Shown: positions 10,901 through 25,900, counted from the first letter of the stretch. The stretch: 64,000 bases of DNA from Ariolimax columbianus (GCA_036924085.1 JAVGWX010000006.1:39118445-39182444); one strand, 5' to 3'. Notes: generated by a model not told the origin, from the letters alone. Numbers and translations: made by a program.

Positions 10901-13900
10901 CAAAGGTATTGTGTTAAATTCTCGTTACCGGCACGCTCTAGTTCACAGAGCTGTAAATGGGTACCTTGCTTACTGTTAGGGAAGTTAGGGCAGCGAGAAA
11001 GGGAACAGACAACCCTACCTCATAACACAAGCTGTGGTTTTGTACAATGATGTGCTCCAGTATACTCAGCTGTAAATGGGTATCTAACTTACTGTTTGAG
11101 GAGAACTGACCCACATCATAGAAGCTGAGGCCTAGTACAATGAAGTCTCTAACACTTCATGCCTATCAGAACTAACACTATGCTACAGTATAACTTAGTA
11201 GATGAGGTACTATATAATGAGGGTTTTATTCTTAAACCTTTGCCAGTAACCCATATGTACAAATGTGTCTCCTTGGGACAATATGCATACACCCTCTGTG
11301 GTTAGGAAGGAACCAGCACCGTGCTGAACAGACATGGGAAAAGAGAACCTGCATTTGCCGCACCATGACAATCGAGGCCAATCGTAAAGGCACAGTGGCC
11401 CAGGATGTCTGGAACTTTTGGTTACAGGTCTAGAGCTTAGGAAAATGTGGCCTAACCAGTAGACAATTGGTGGCGGGGAATGGGCACAGTGAACCTTACC
11501 ATGGCTTCGATACCTTGGAGCATTGCTAATGCACCCCCTCAATTACTTAATGTCAGGACAGTACATTTCTGGCTTCTGCTTGCAGTGGGAAGTAAACCCA
11601 AAGACTCACCAGCCTGACAATGCCAAAATATGGGAAGTACAACATTTAAAAGTTTTACAAACGAGCTCGGACGACACCTCAGTCGTCAAGGTCCGCGTCT
11701 GGCAGTGGGTGACCAGACTGCAATGGGTGAAAAATGGACTACTGGAAACAAACATAAACATACTAACATGAGAAAACTAGGAGGAAGCACATGCAAAAAC
11801 ACGATAACAAGCTTTCATTTAACATTCTGCAATTAAATATTTCTGACCTGAGAAATAAGAAGCTTGAGCTTGCCAAGGTTTTGGACAGCTACAGGGTTCC
11901 TGCAAGAAACTACACAAGGACATTGAACTGAACTTGGCTTGGCTTCGTTCATTCTTGATCTCCCTTTACCAAACCCTGACACAGGCCTAAGAAACAGAAT
12001 GTAGTCCAGAGAACGTAATGCAGTGTGTCATAGTTTACAGCTTGACAGTGATATTTGCACCTTTTGGTCCAACACATTTGACTTCAGCAAGCATTTTTTG
12101 AGTACCGGGTTAGCATTCCCTCTTCGATCCCTTCTCCTTAGCCAGTCTGTTCTGCTGCAGCCTATTATCCAGGATCACCGTGTGGAGGTGTAGAAGGGTT
12201 TTGGCAGCTCTGGTTCGCTGGCCCTGACACTAGCAGTCAGCTATGGGTCGCTGACCACTGCAGCTCATGTGCTGCTCAGTATCTTGATCCCTGTCAGTCC
12301 TCCGGGATGATTAGAATCAGTCCATGTTGGGAATTGATTAGTATATGGCGAAGTCAGCTCTTTGACCCCGGACAACGCATGAGTTAGGATATGATGTTGA
12401 CAATGTACTCAGCTCGCTAGATTTCGGTATAACTTTTGTTCTCTTACTTGAGTACAGTGTTGTTCTGACAGAGTTTTCTGTATTAAGTGAATATTTCATA
12501 CAGAATGATTACTGCAATGTCACCAATTCAGATGCAAATTGCATTTTTTAAAACTCTCAACCACTGGAACTCGTAGCGATCAATGCAACTTATTTCAATT
12601 CGCTATGTCACATTGAAGCCACTACGAATTGTGTATATTAACAAATTGTGCTATTTATATGGCTGCTAAAGTTTTAGTAATATATAAATTATATGTTTCA
12701 TTGTTTATTTATTTTTCAAATTTTGTTGAAATTGTTATACTATTTTTGTTGTACTATTTTCATTTTGATAAATTTCACTGTCAATCTAAATCATGCTTGT
12801 TTTCAATATTGATTTATACACAGTGTTCCACTTGCTACCAGCCCTGGTTTTCCCTTATGACTTTTAAACTAATAAATGTAATTCAATTAAATTTAACATA
12901 GACATACCTTGGTGTGTGAGAAGCATAATAAATTCATAGTTATAGTTATTGCCCATCGCAAGCAATGGTGGGCACAACATCAGACGGTTTTGTCTTAATA
13001 ATGTGATGTGGGCTGTATTTGGATTATAGCAGGGGAGAGAATGCGCTGATCATCAATCTGACTCTTGTCCTGAGTTACCTTGGATCAGTGGCAAGACTAT
13101 TGGTTGAGACCACTGGAGGTAACTCAGGATGTAGACACTCTGGTCTTACCTCCCGTGAGACCAGGGGTCGCTTGAAACTTGCGGAATTTGATCACCCACC
13201 GTTTCCGTTCAACACTGTGAGAGGCGAGTGCCATAACCTCTTGACTACAGCGACCCCAAACTCATAGCAACTATTGAAATTTGTCATTATTAGCATAAAG
13301 CCATGCCTGCACACGCTTCTCCCTGCTATGAAAGGTATTCACCAACACATCAGGAGTTACAGACTCAATTTCTCGCTGAATGTTTTCTTGCAGAGTCATG
13401 AGATTTCTTGGCTTGTTACAAAACACTTTCTCATGGAGTAAGGTCAGGCCAAAGTCTCTTAGAAATGACACAATCTTCAAAGAAGGAAGCAATATTATCT
13501 ATGCTGACATTTGAGGTATGGCATGTATATGCGGACTGCGGTATCCACTTTGGAACGAAAGAAGATTAGTAACCAATAATGCAACGTCGTAACAGAGCAC
13601 ACCACACTCCAATTTTGGCCGTTAACAAGTGGGACACCTTGTAGTTCAGCTATATATATCACCATTATCCTATCAAATGAAATATCAAGCCCCCCTCTGA
13701 GCAGCTTGTGAGTCAAGTCGTGACAAGTTCTCTACAAATTAACATATTAAATGGACTTTTTACATTATTATTATATACAGAAGCTTTACATGTGTAAGAA
13801 ATCACTTTCTAATTCAAATCTTGCAAAGTAACTAATTCAGTGGAATCGAGTTATGTTGTTCCCCTTGGGTGCCGGAGGTCGCGAGTTCACGATGGAGATG

Positions 13901-16900
13901 GATTTTTTTCACGTGGTTCTTCTGGTAAAATTTTTACTGATCTCTGTGTAATAAGATCGGACTCTTGTGTTCAGTGTCGAGCACATTAACAGTTCCTTGG
14001 CAGTTGAAAATCTAAAAGAGTCGGCTCAACGGTCGCTGCCCGGACAAAATTCAAATTAAAAATCTACTGAAGTTATTTGTACCTTCCCCCATGTGGTTTG
14101 TTAAGAGTAACTATGGATGGCGCCTAACGGCTGCAGGTCTACTTAGCTCTAGTGTTTGAGTCTATTAAGATGGACTCGCACATCAGTAAAAACCACCGTC
14201 CAAGAAACTGTTTGTATGCAGACTCTGTAAAGAAGTTAAGTTAAGTACGTTATTTGATATTTGGCAAAGACAGCACTTGGTGTTTATCAGATGGTATCTA
14301 AATTTGACCAAAACAAGTTTTTCAAAATACAACCACCTACAAGAACAAGAGGGCACAGCTAGAAATTAATTAAAGATAGGTTCAGATTAGATATTAAGAA
14401 ATATTAAATATTTTTTAAATCAGAAAGTGATGAATGCTTGGAATGCATTGCCACAGAAAATAGTGAAGACAGGGTCAATCAATGCATTCAAGAATAGATT
14501 GGATGTGCATAGTTTTTAGATCAAGGAAATGTAAAAGAAACTGGTTGTATACAGACTCTGCAGAGTCTTCTGAACCAGTATAAAGATGTTACATGTGAGT
14601 CAGACATCAAGAAATTTTAGGCAGTTCGATAGTTAAATATTTTAATATAAATTATGGTCCTATGGTTAAATTACTTTGAGAAAGTATATGTTTTCAGAGT
14701 TTAGATATATGTTTTCTGATTTAAAATAATAGGTGTCTTTGTTGTTATTGTTGTCGCTACAAGTATACTTTGGAGAAAGAAGGGACACATGTTAATGATT
14801 GTATGATACCAGAATAAGCAAATTGAAAATTGCTTTTTTGTCTTCCTGGTGTCTTAGGTGGCCAGACATCGGCAGTTTCTCAAAGTCCACATCAAGGTTT
14901 TCTCTTTGATACAGGATCACAGTTGCCTACGACTGCATTTGAGCAAGAACAGGTATTATGGCCTATGACTGAGGTCTTTAAAAGGATGCCAGTGGTCCAC
15001 ATATTTGCCCACTAAGCTGTATCATCAGACCTGCTACATTAGGATGGGACTTAACAGCTGCTTGGGAATGAAGTGTTAGAAATTTCAAAATACTTGCCAC
15101 AGCTTGAGTGAGGTGGGGTGACCAGTTCCCTTCCTCGTTCACTTTTCTTCCCTAGCAATCAGCCAGGTAACAATTTAAAACTGGCTTGACTGGAGGTAAT
15201 ATTAATGGAGAAAAAGGACACAAAGTTATGAAAGACATCTAAATATTTCCAAAAGGGAAACAATGGTGATAGTAATAGATTATAGTAGAATGTTATGGTG
15301 GGGCCCAAACGGAGATGATCTTCAGCGTTTGTCTTGAAAACAACGTTTGGAACATTGTGTCGCAGTTTACAGCATGGGTGTGATAGCTGCACCTTTTGGT
15401 CTGTCACATCTGATTTTTTCTGCACATCATTTTTAGGACCTGGTTTGCCTTCTCTCTTTGATCCCTAATCTCTTAGCCAGGATGCATGCTTGCAATCTGT
15501 TTCCAGGGTAGCTACTTGGAGGCAGAATATATTCTTGGTCAGTTATAGGTCAGTGACCCTGGTTTTAAATATCTAGGGTCGATTGTCAGCGATGAAGGAT
15601 CAAAATGTGAGGTGTTGGCTAGAATAGCACAGACAATAGCGGCGCTTGCACGGCTTAACAAAATCTGGCAAGATCAACGGTTAGCACTATGCACGAAAAT
15701 CAGATTAATGCGTACAATGGTCCTCTGCTTGTGAGACATGAACAGTTACAACTGACCTTCAACGAAGGATACGGGCCTTGGAGATGAGATGTTTCCGAAG
15801 ACTTTTAAACGTCACATACAAAGATCGAGTTACAAATGAGGAAATACGAGATATAATTACAACAGCAATAGGGCCTTTTGAAGACCTCTTGGCAACTGTC
15901 AAAAGAAGGAAACTCGCTTGGTACGGTCACATATCGAGATCAAATGGTCTTGCAAATACAATCCTACGGAAAGGTTCAAGACAGACGGCGAAGAGGCCAT
16001 CCCAAAAAGAGATGGGAGGACAACATAAAAGAATGGACCAATCTCCGACCAGAAGAGGCACAGGCAGCGGCCGCTGACAGAGAAGGGTGGCGTGGTGTTA
16101 TGAGGATGCCTTCATGTGTGCCCCAACGACCTCAATGGTTACGGGAGGACCTGACCTGGCCCTGGTGCAAGCAGGCAGCTATGGTCTCTGAGATGCCAAT
16201 GATGTCATAGCTCAATCTGGTGCTCTCGTCAATAAGATGGCTCAGCTATGGTGCAGAGCATGTAAAGCGACAGTTGAAAGGGCGCACTGTTAGATGAGTA
16301 TTGTGAGTCCGAGTCCGAAGATAGACTCTGTTCCTGAGAGTTAATTTGTTTAGCATTTGTTTACACACGTTGCTAGTGTTACCGTTATTGCATCGATTGC
16401 AGAAGATTATGGCCGTTGTTGAAGTTGTAAGTAGTCAAATAATTATTATTATTATCCAAGAAATTAGCAATAGTAATAGTTTGTGGTAGAATGTGATACT
16501 CGAATCCAAGAAATTAGCAATAATGATAGTAACAGATTATGGTAGAATGTGTTACTGGAGCCATCAAAATAGTCTTTAGTGTATATGCAGTTTTTATTGT
16601 ACTGCAGACGCTGAGCCATCAAAATGGTCTTTATAATGCCCGTGGTCCTTTGAGTAGATTTTCTTCTTGTCTCCCTTTCAGTCCACATAAAGCATAGGGC
16701 CATCATTGCATGTATCAACTTTTACAGTGGTGGTTTCTTTAGAAATTAATTTTACATGATGAAGTTGCTAGCCCTATGCACAACCATCTTTAGTCACCTT
16801 TAATGACATACTTGGAAGGTTAGGATGGGCCTATTCTTTCCTCCCCATACATCACTCAGAGAATTTGTGCAATGTAAATGATAATATATTTTTCTTCATG

Positions 16901-19900
16901 AATTCCACGACAAGTCTCGTAGTGGTCAAGTGATTTAGCTAAACAACCAAGACCCATCACACTGGCTGTTCATGGCCATGGTTGATGGCAGAGTCCCAGG
17001 AAGTGTACAGGACAGATGGAGTGGAGGCGATGTGTCTCATTCAGTTGTTACCTTGGTGGTCCCGGAGATGACTCCATGAGGGGTACTGTCTTTTTCTACC
17101 TTGGATTTTCAGGGACAGGCGTAGAAGTTGTAGAGATGAGGCATTCTGAGAGAGGTGGGCAACATGGCTGTAGAAAGAGAGACTGTGACAATCCTGTGTT
17201 GAGGAATTTTTTTCTAGTTGTGTCCATTGGAAGATCATGCTATTGGTGACTAGGTCTTGCCAGTCAACTCCAAGCATTCTTTGTCTACTTCTTCTTCTGT
17301 GTTCATCCTGAAAAGGATACTATGATGTGTCATAGTTTACATAAAGGCTGTGATATTTGCATGCTTTTGGCCGGATACAACCGATTTCAACTAGCTTTTT
17401 TGGATACTGGGTTTGCATTCTCACTGGGATCCCTATTCTCTTAGCCAGACTACTCTAGTGCAGTCTGTTTCCAGGGCCGCTGCTTGGAGGTGGAATTTGG
17501 TCTCAGTCAACTTTGGTTCACTGACCCTGTTGCAAGCTGCCAGCTATGAGTTGCTGGCTGCTGTCAGCTCATTCACTGTGCTGCATCTTTGGCCTCACTC
17601 CTAGTATACGATGTTGATTGCGCTTGAGGAAGACCTCAGGCCACTTCCGATCTCCTGAAAGACAGACAAAGTCTCGGAGCCGTACAGGAGGATTTTATTA
17701 ACAGAATATTTTTGTCTCTTTCTCGTATGAATGACCTAATTTAATCATTTCTGTTTTATCTTTTTTAGGCAACAAGTAAAAAGTCTTTAAGCAATCAGAC
17801 AAGGGTACTGTCACCACCACAACAGCTAGAAATACAACCAAATTATCAACAGTTTCAACAACCAATGCTGCATCACCATCTGTTTCAACATCAGCAGCAT
17901 CAACTTCAACAACAGCAGCAGCATCAGTCTCAACAACAGCAGCATCAGCTTCAACAACAACAACATCAACTTCAACAACAACAATATGCAGTTGGTCAAG
18001 AACAGATCAAACCTCAGCAGATTCACTTGGAGAAACAACGGATGCCAGTACTACTGGCCAATGATCAGGTATGCAGTTTGATGTTTGAGATATTAGTTGT
18101 CTCAAATGCTACCATAGCTTGGAGTGGAATTAACCGGTTGAAACCTGACTAAACAGTCCGTAAAATCCCATTCTCCTATACTGCTAATAAAAATATGCAC
18201 AAGCTAGATGTGTCAGCAAAGCTGGCTGCTCTGACAAAACTATGTGCTCTATATAAATTATTTATCTCAAATGGACTCACCTGATCATTTCCAATGTTCT
18301 TGCTTATTATACCAGTAGCTAGTGCAATATAGTTGTGGAAGACCATCTTATTTCAAGTTTACTTGATACATAATGTGGAATACATCCCCATACTATAATC
18401 TGATCCTCCTAGGAACAAGGTACAGATCTAGTGGTATCATGATGTAGTTCACACATTCCGTCATTCAAATGATCGTCAGATTCCATTTGTCATTTTCAGA
18501 ATAATCATCATCTAATTCTAATTTATCATCCTCCAAATCCTTAAGAACAAGCTCAATCGCTTGTTCTGTTGTTAGAATTTCTGTAATTTTCAAAATGCTT
18601 TTTTGTCATGAAAACAATAAATACTTTGCAAAATGTATGGACTCCGTCATTGCAGGTAACTCGGGAAATGTATGTACTTTCTGGTATCACTAGATTCTGG
18701 CCAAAATCCAAGCAGTTCGGCACGATATAAATCTCAAAATCTACAAATCTCTATTGTTGCCTGTCGCGACATGCCAGGAAAGGAAATATCAACCTTATTA
18801 TGTATAGCCCAAGAACCACTTAGGTGTTGAAGTATGTCCGTTGAAGTATACACACGTCATATAACTGAGAAGTTGATCGTTTGCTTTGCACACATATATG
18901 ACAGTACACCTATTTGCTACTGTCAACAAGATCTGCACCTGGATATTGACACTTTAAACTAAGGCAAAAAAATGAGCACGTGGCCGAATGGTTGCGAGGC
19001 CTGCCTGCTGACAAGGAGGGCAGCAGTTCAAATCCTGTTATGGCAAATGTTGTTCTTCTGTTAAGAGTGAAATAAACAAACATAGCCAGCACAGGACGTG
19101 GCGACAGCAGTGGCGAAGCGGTCTGTAGTTCCTAGCCTAAAAATCCCAGTTGTTTATTTAAAAAATTTTCTTTTTCGCACTAGGGACAGTATAAATCTAG
19201 TGAATTCAATCAGGTGCTCATACTAACAACAGAGATGTTGTAATCACTAATTAGATGATGAGTTGACTTTCTTCAGGGTCAAGATGAAGCAGTGCATGAG
19301 CCGACAGCAGCCCATGGGCCGACAGCAGCCCATGAGCTGACAGCAGCCCATGAGCTGACAGCAGCCCATGAGCCAACAGCAGCCCATGAGCCGACAGCAG
19401 CCCATGGGCCGACAGCAGCCCATGAGCCGATAGCAGCCCATGAGCCGACAGCAGTCAGTTACTCATGGCTGATTGCTTGCATCAGGATCAGCGAACCATA
19501 GCTGACCATAACCCTATTAGATGATGAGTTGACTTTCTTCAGAGGTCAAGATGAAGCAGCCCATGAGCCGACAGCAGCCCATGAGCCGACAGCAGTCCAT
19601 GAGCCGACAGCAGTCAGTTACTCATGGCTGATTGCTTGCATCAGGATCAGCGAACCATAGCTGACCATAACCCTATTAGATGATGAGTTGACTTTCTTCA
19701 GAGGTCAAGATGAAGCAGCCCATGAGCCGACAGCAGCCCATGAGCCGACAGCAGCCCATGAGCCGACAGCAGTCAGTTACTCATGGCTGATTGCTTGCAT
19801 CAGGATCAGCGAACCATAGCTGACCATAACCCTATTAGATGATGAGTTGACTTTCTTCAGAGGTCAAGATGAAGCAGTCCATGAGCCGACAGCAGCCCAT

Positions 19901-22900
19901 GGGCCGACAGCAGCCCATGGGCCGACAGCAGCCCATGGGCCGACAGCAGCCCATGAGCCGACAGCAGCCCATAAGCCAACAGCAGCCCATATGTCGACAG
20001 TAGTCAGCTACTCATGGCTGATTGCTTGCATCAGGATCAACAAACCATAGCTGACCATAACCCTATTCTGCCTCCATGTGGTAGTGGCCATGGAAACAGG
20101 TAGCACAAGTCACTAATGCAGTCTGGTCAAGGGATAGGGGTCGCATTGGGAAGGCAAACCCGGTACTAAAAAAAAACCCAGTAGAAATCAGATGTGTTTG
20201 GTTGAAAAGTGCAGATATCGCAATCTCGTTGTGAACTATGACACAACGTCACTCACAACGCTCTCTTTAGGACAAACACAGAAGAAAAAGAATACTGGAA
20301 ATTCAGAGTACTGGACAAAAATCATGTTGTGTCAACAATCAGATGACTGTTGTAACAATGCTTTGTTTGAATTAGAATTGGATTACCCTGGTCTGTACTA
20401 GTTCTGATGTATATATACGTTTATAAGCATGTAAACGTGCATTCATCTTCTTAACGAGGTAGAAGGAGACCCCGTTCTCTCTCTTCTCACCTCACTCTGT
20501 TTCATTTGACTCTGTCCTACAGTCACACTCTTGCACAACTTTCACTCACACCCTCAGGGTGAGACCTTCCATTGCACTTTGGTTGGGCTGGCTTCTGAGA
20601 GCGCACAAACCTAGCATAGGTACATACAGATGCAGACATACACCCAAGCACTGGTTTATGCGTCTTAATATCGCCCAATTGACTACGGTCCAGGGTGGAA
20701 TAGGCGCACCTCCGCCAGTAGAAACTAGTGAGGCAAATGCATAACATTTTAAAAAAAAATCTTCTTCTTTGGCATTTGTCCTGAAAAGGATGATTCCGAT
20801 GTTGTGTCGTAGTTTACATCGAGGCTATTATATCTGCGATTTTTAACCGGAAACATCCAATTTCAGCACCCAGTTTTTGGGACCAGGTTTACCTTCCCTT
20901 TTGGGAAGCAAGAATAACGTCTGGTCAGGCAAAACATACTGATCAGTCATGTTGATCAGAGTAAGGCAAAATATACTGACCAAGATTCTCACCTCGGCTT
21001 CCTGGAAATGAGCTGTTTTCATGGCAGCCTGGCAAATGAGGTTAGGGATCGACGTGATCAGCGTAATAGTGAGTAATACGCAGATGAAGCTAAGCATAGC
21101 ACAATCGCTTGGTGGACCCTAGACCACCTTTATCAGCACGCTCGGGATGTGAGGAAAGCTACAACAGCCCGTCACTTAACATCTTTTCAGGGCGCACAAA
21201 AGAGTAACCTCAAATCTCTTACCCAGGCTGCATTGTTGCAGTATGTTTCCAGGGCCGCCACTTGGAGGTGGAGTATGACCCTGATGCAAGCAGCCAGGTA
21301 TGAGTCACTGGCTGCTGTCAGCTCATTCATTGCTGCATCTTTGGTTGTAGCATACATTCTGGCCTACATACACATACTCACATGCACTACCGAATGCATG
21401 CATTCACAAATGCACATGTACATTTGTATGAGCATGTCTTGCTTTATTTCAGCCTCGACTATCTGATGTTGCGATGCCTTCGTACACTCAGATCACATCG
21501 GCAATGAACCTACCTGATTCCCTCCCTGAAGCACAGGCAGTGGTAAGTTACAACTAACAGCTTTGTTTTGTCCTTTGAAAGTTTTCTAAAGTAGGCATGG
21601 GTCTCCCCCCCTCCCCTCCTCCCTCTCTTGCTCTCTCTCCCTTCCTACCACTTTCTCTCTCTCTGTCAATACCTTTCTCCTTCCTCTCTCTCTCTCTCTG
21701 TTCTCTTTTTACTTTCCTCTCTCTCTCTCTTTCTCTATTGCCCCCTTTCTCTATCCCCCTCTCTCTTTCCCTACCTCCCTCTCTCCTTTCTGCATCCTTC
21801 TCTCCTTTCTACCTTCTCTCTCTTTCTCTCTATCCTCTCTATCTACCTACTCTCTCTCTCTCACTTTCCCTCTCTCTCTGTGTCTCTCTCATTGTAGCAT
21901 GTTACAGTGGTTCTTCTTATGTACTGAAGAAGATCAACTGAGCCCTGTTGGCTGTAGGACAATGTACGACTTCTCAGTAAGCACACAGCTACGAGGATCA
22001 CAGTGCTGATGCCAAAAAACCTTTGCCGCCACACACCCCCTCATTTGTCAGGTTATGCTAAAACAGATGCTTTTCAGGAGCACCGTCAGGACTTGACATG
22101 AGGTGCAGTCTTTATCAGTGTGTTAAACCTGACCTTGGCATGAGACAGGACCTTGGTCATTATGTTTCACCTGACTTTGACATGAGGTGGGCACTTGGTC
22201 AGTATGTTCCACGTAATGTTAGATGGTCACTCGGTCAGTATGTTGCACCTGACCATGATGTGAAATGGGCACTTGGTCAGTATGTTTCACCTGACCCTGA
22301 CATGAGATGGGCACTTGGTCAGTATGTTTCATCTGACCCTGACATGAGATGGGCACTTGGTCAGTATGTTTCATCTGACCCTGACATGAGATGGGCACTT
22401 GGTCAGTATGTTTCACCTGACCCTGACATGAGATGGGCACTTGGTCAGTATGTTTCATCTGACCTTGATATGAGATGGGCACTTGGTCAGTATGTTTCAT
22501 CTGACCCTGACATGAGATGGGCACTTGGTCAGTATGTTTCACCTGATCCTGGCGTGAGATGGGCACTTCATCAGTATGTTTCACCTGATGTAAGATGGGC
22601 ACTTCGTCAGTATGTTTCACCTGATGTGAGATGGGCACTTGGTCAGTATGTTTCACCTGACCCTGACATGAGATGGGACCTTGGTCAGTATGTTTCACCT
22701 GACCCTGACATGAGATGGGCACTTGGTCAGTATATTTCACCTGATCCTGGCGTGAGCTGGGCACTTGGTCAGTATGTTTCACCTGACATGAGATAGGCAC
22801 TTTGTCAGTATGTTTCACCTGATTTGAGATGGGCACTTGGTCAGTATTTTTCACCTGACCCTGACATGAGATGGGACCTTGGACAGTATGTTTCACCTGA

Positions 22901-25900
22901 CCTTGATTTGAGGTTGGCACTTGGTCAGTATGTTTCTGTTACAAGTTATAAAAAAAAGACTGTTCTATCATTATTTAACTGATATTTATATATATTCCCA
23001 ATCATCCTGTTTATTCTAATCTCAACACTTCAATTTATTCTAATTTCCAACTCTTCTATTTATTTTTGTTCCCAAATCTCCTATTTAAATATATTCCTAA
23101 CAATCCTATTTATACTTATTTTCAAGCTCTCCTAATTTATAAATACTTATTCCCAAATCTCCTCTTTATTCTTGTTTCCAACTGTCCTATTTACACTTAT
23201 TCCTCTCTCTCCTATATAAATATCCTATATAAACTTGATTTAAGAATGAAGACTTGATTACAAGTGATTAAGGGAGAGATCCAGAACCCACATTGGACGA
23301 GGTTCATGCGGAAATAAAGGCACTGAAAAAATGGAAGTCACCAGGATGTGATATACCAACTAACTAATACAGGCAGGAAGAGATCTGGTGCAGTTCAAAA
23401 TGTCCCACAGCAGGGAGAAGATCAGTATATTCAGACAAGGCAGAGGCACACGTGATCACATCTTCAATATGAGACACATCTTCGAGAAGTTTAGAGAGTA
23501 CAATGTTAACCTCTATAAGTGCTTCATAGATTACACCAAAGCTTTTGACTGTGTACAACATCAGCAACTGTGGCAAATAATCAAGGACATGGATTTTGCA
23601 ACACACCTGATACATCTAATAGAAACACTCTCCAGTGGACTACAGTGACTCTATGCTGGGGGGTTGCTGTAGTCAAGAGGTTAAGGCACTCTCCTCTCAC
23701 AGTGATGAACGGAAACAGTGGGCGATCAAATCCTGCAAGTTTTAAGTGACCCCTGGTCTCACAGGGGGTAAGACCAGAGTGCCTGCATCGCGAGTTACCT
23801 CCAGTCGTCTTGCCCAATAGTCTTGCCACTGATCCAAGGTACCTCGGGATAAGAGTGAGATTGATGACCAGCGCATATTCTTCCTGACTATAATCCAAAT
23901 ACAGCGCACATCACATTATTAAGGCAAAACCATCTGATGTTGTGACCATCATCGCTTTGCGATGGGCAATAACTACAGTGGACAACAAGCCGCCATTAGA
24001 ACCAATGAAGGTACAACAGATTGGTTTGAGATTCACAAGGGAGTCAGACAAGATTGCATACTTTCACCTTATTTATTTAACATCTACACAGAAAACGGCA
24101 TGCGAAAGGAAAAAACAGATGACAGCTACGGGAATTTTTATCCATTCACTTTAAGAGGGAAGGACATTCCAGAACTAAGATATGCAGATGATACAGTCAT
24201 GCTGTCAAACAGCGCCAAGGGCCTGGAACGACTGCTCATGTCCGTTCAGAAGCACAGTGAAGCTCAGCACCTTTTCCTGAACATTAAGAAAACTATCCAT
24301 TGACAAAACAGGACTGCAACCCCAGATTGCAATTAATAATGAAGAAATAGAAAATGTCACACATTTTTAATAATTTGACTCTACATTATCCAATGACGGA
24401 GACTGCTTAAAAGAAATTAGAAGACGTTTAGAGATGGCGATGCGGAAGCCAAACAACATGCACAATTTACAGCATAATACTAGCAAGCAACTGAAACCGA
24501 ATATCCTGAGAACATGCATATTCCCTGTGTCAATGTACGGGTGCGAAACATGGACAGTGATACAAGCAGCAAGGAAGAAAATTGGAGCATTCGAAACAAA
24601 ATGTTACAGAAGAATTCTAAAAACTCCTTGAATTAAGAAAGTGAGAAATAAAACCATCCTAAAAGACCTGAATGTTGAAGAAAACTGGCTCATAAACAAT
24701 GTTATGTTTCGGAAATATAATTTTTCTGTCCATGTCAAACGTCATTACGGACTGGAAAGGATGGTCTTGGAGGGCATGGTACCTGGAAGGTGACGCAGGG
24801 ATCGACCAAGGCGAAGGTGGATACAAGATATCAAGGATACTATGAACATGGAGCAGGTGGGAAGATTGACTGCAGACTGAGATTCATACCGGCTGACTGT
24901 GATGAGAGCGATATTCTACAAAGTACATGATGATGATATAAACTTATTTCCATCTCTCCTGTTTATACTTATTATCAACTCTCCTCTCTATACGTATTCT
25001 CAATTCTCCTAATTTATACTAATACCGAACTCTTCCATTTATACTTATTCCAAATTCTCCTCTTTATATATATTCCCAACGCTCTTATTTTTACATATTC
25101 ACAACTTTTCCCTTTGTACCTGTTCCCAACTCTCCTATGTATACATAATCACAACTTTTCCCTTTATACCAATTCACAAATCATATTTAAACATATTCAC
25201 AACTTTTCCTATTATACCTATTTCCAACTATTCTATGTATACTTATTCTGAAGTCTTATTTTCACCAATTCCCAACTCTCTTGTTCATTCTGATTTCACA
25301 TTAAACTATTTATTATTTTATTCCCAAATTCTCACCAAAAATGTCTCCATATTATATTGTATATTCCTATTCCAAACTCCTCTTTCAGTTTATTTCAAAA
25401 TCGAATGTTTATTTTTATTCCAAATTCTCCCCTCAGATAAGAAAGTTAGAACTGGAGAAATCCTACAGTGATTCTCTACTGGAGAGCACAAGGAGACGTT
25501 ATGAAGAGGACACACTTGCAGTGGAAACCTCATACAAGTACAGTCATTATTTTCATCATCAAATGAAGACTCATCAATCAAAACCTTTCAGCTCCCTGTG
25601 GAGTACATGTCCTCAACAAATACACGTCGAGTTCTCTTGTCCTTTGCCATTTGCTCCAGCTCTGTCCATGTTTCCTTATTTGCTAAATTGCATCTTTTTC
25701 AGCATGTCATGTCATGATGGGGTTGTTGATTTGAGAACCTGTAATCTTTTTTTTTTTTTAAATTAATTTTTTTGGTTGTTGTTTTGTTTTGTTGCGTTTG
25801 CCTTATTTTTCTATTCCCCAAAAGGGTGTGCGTTGCACTATGTTTTTATTTTCCGCCTAGTGCATCAGACTTCGGCATGCATTTTATGTAAGGGTCTGCT

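Noticed and set aside
17826..18038. Leu-rich minus-strand frame
   Set aside because: Complement of the Gln/His codons of exon 5.
18970..19045. True tRNA gene
   Set aside because: A and B boxes are present but no convincing acceptor stem or 3' terminator; typical of a SINE head.
20523..20747. Minus-strand 74-codon frame
   Set aside because: No conserved motif, repeat-rich surroundings, and an equally long frame on the opposite strand.
21597..21941. Ser/Leu-rich frame as a secreted protein
   Set aside because: Translation of a (CT)n tract.
22098..22920. 230-codon open frames on both strands as genes
   Set aside because: They arise from a 42-bp repeat unit divisible by three; no start context, splice signals or family similarity.
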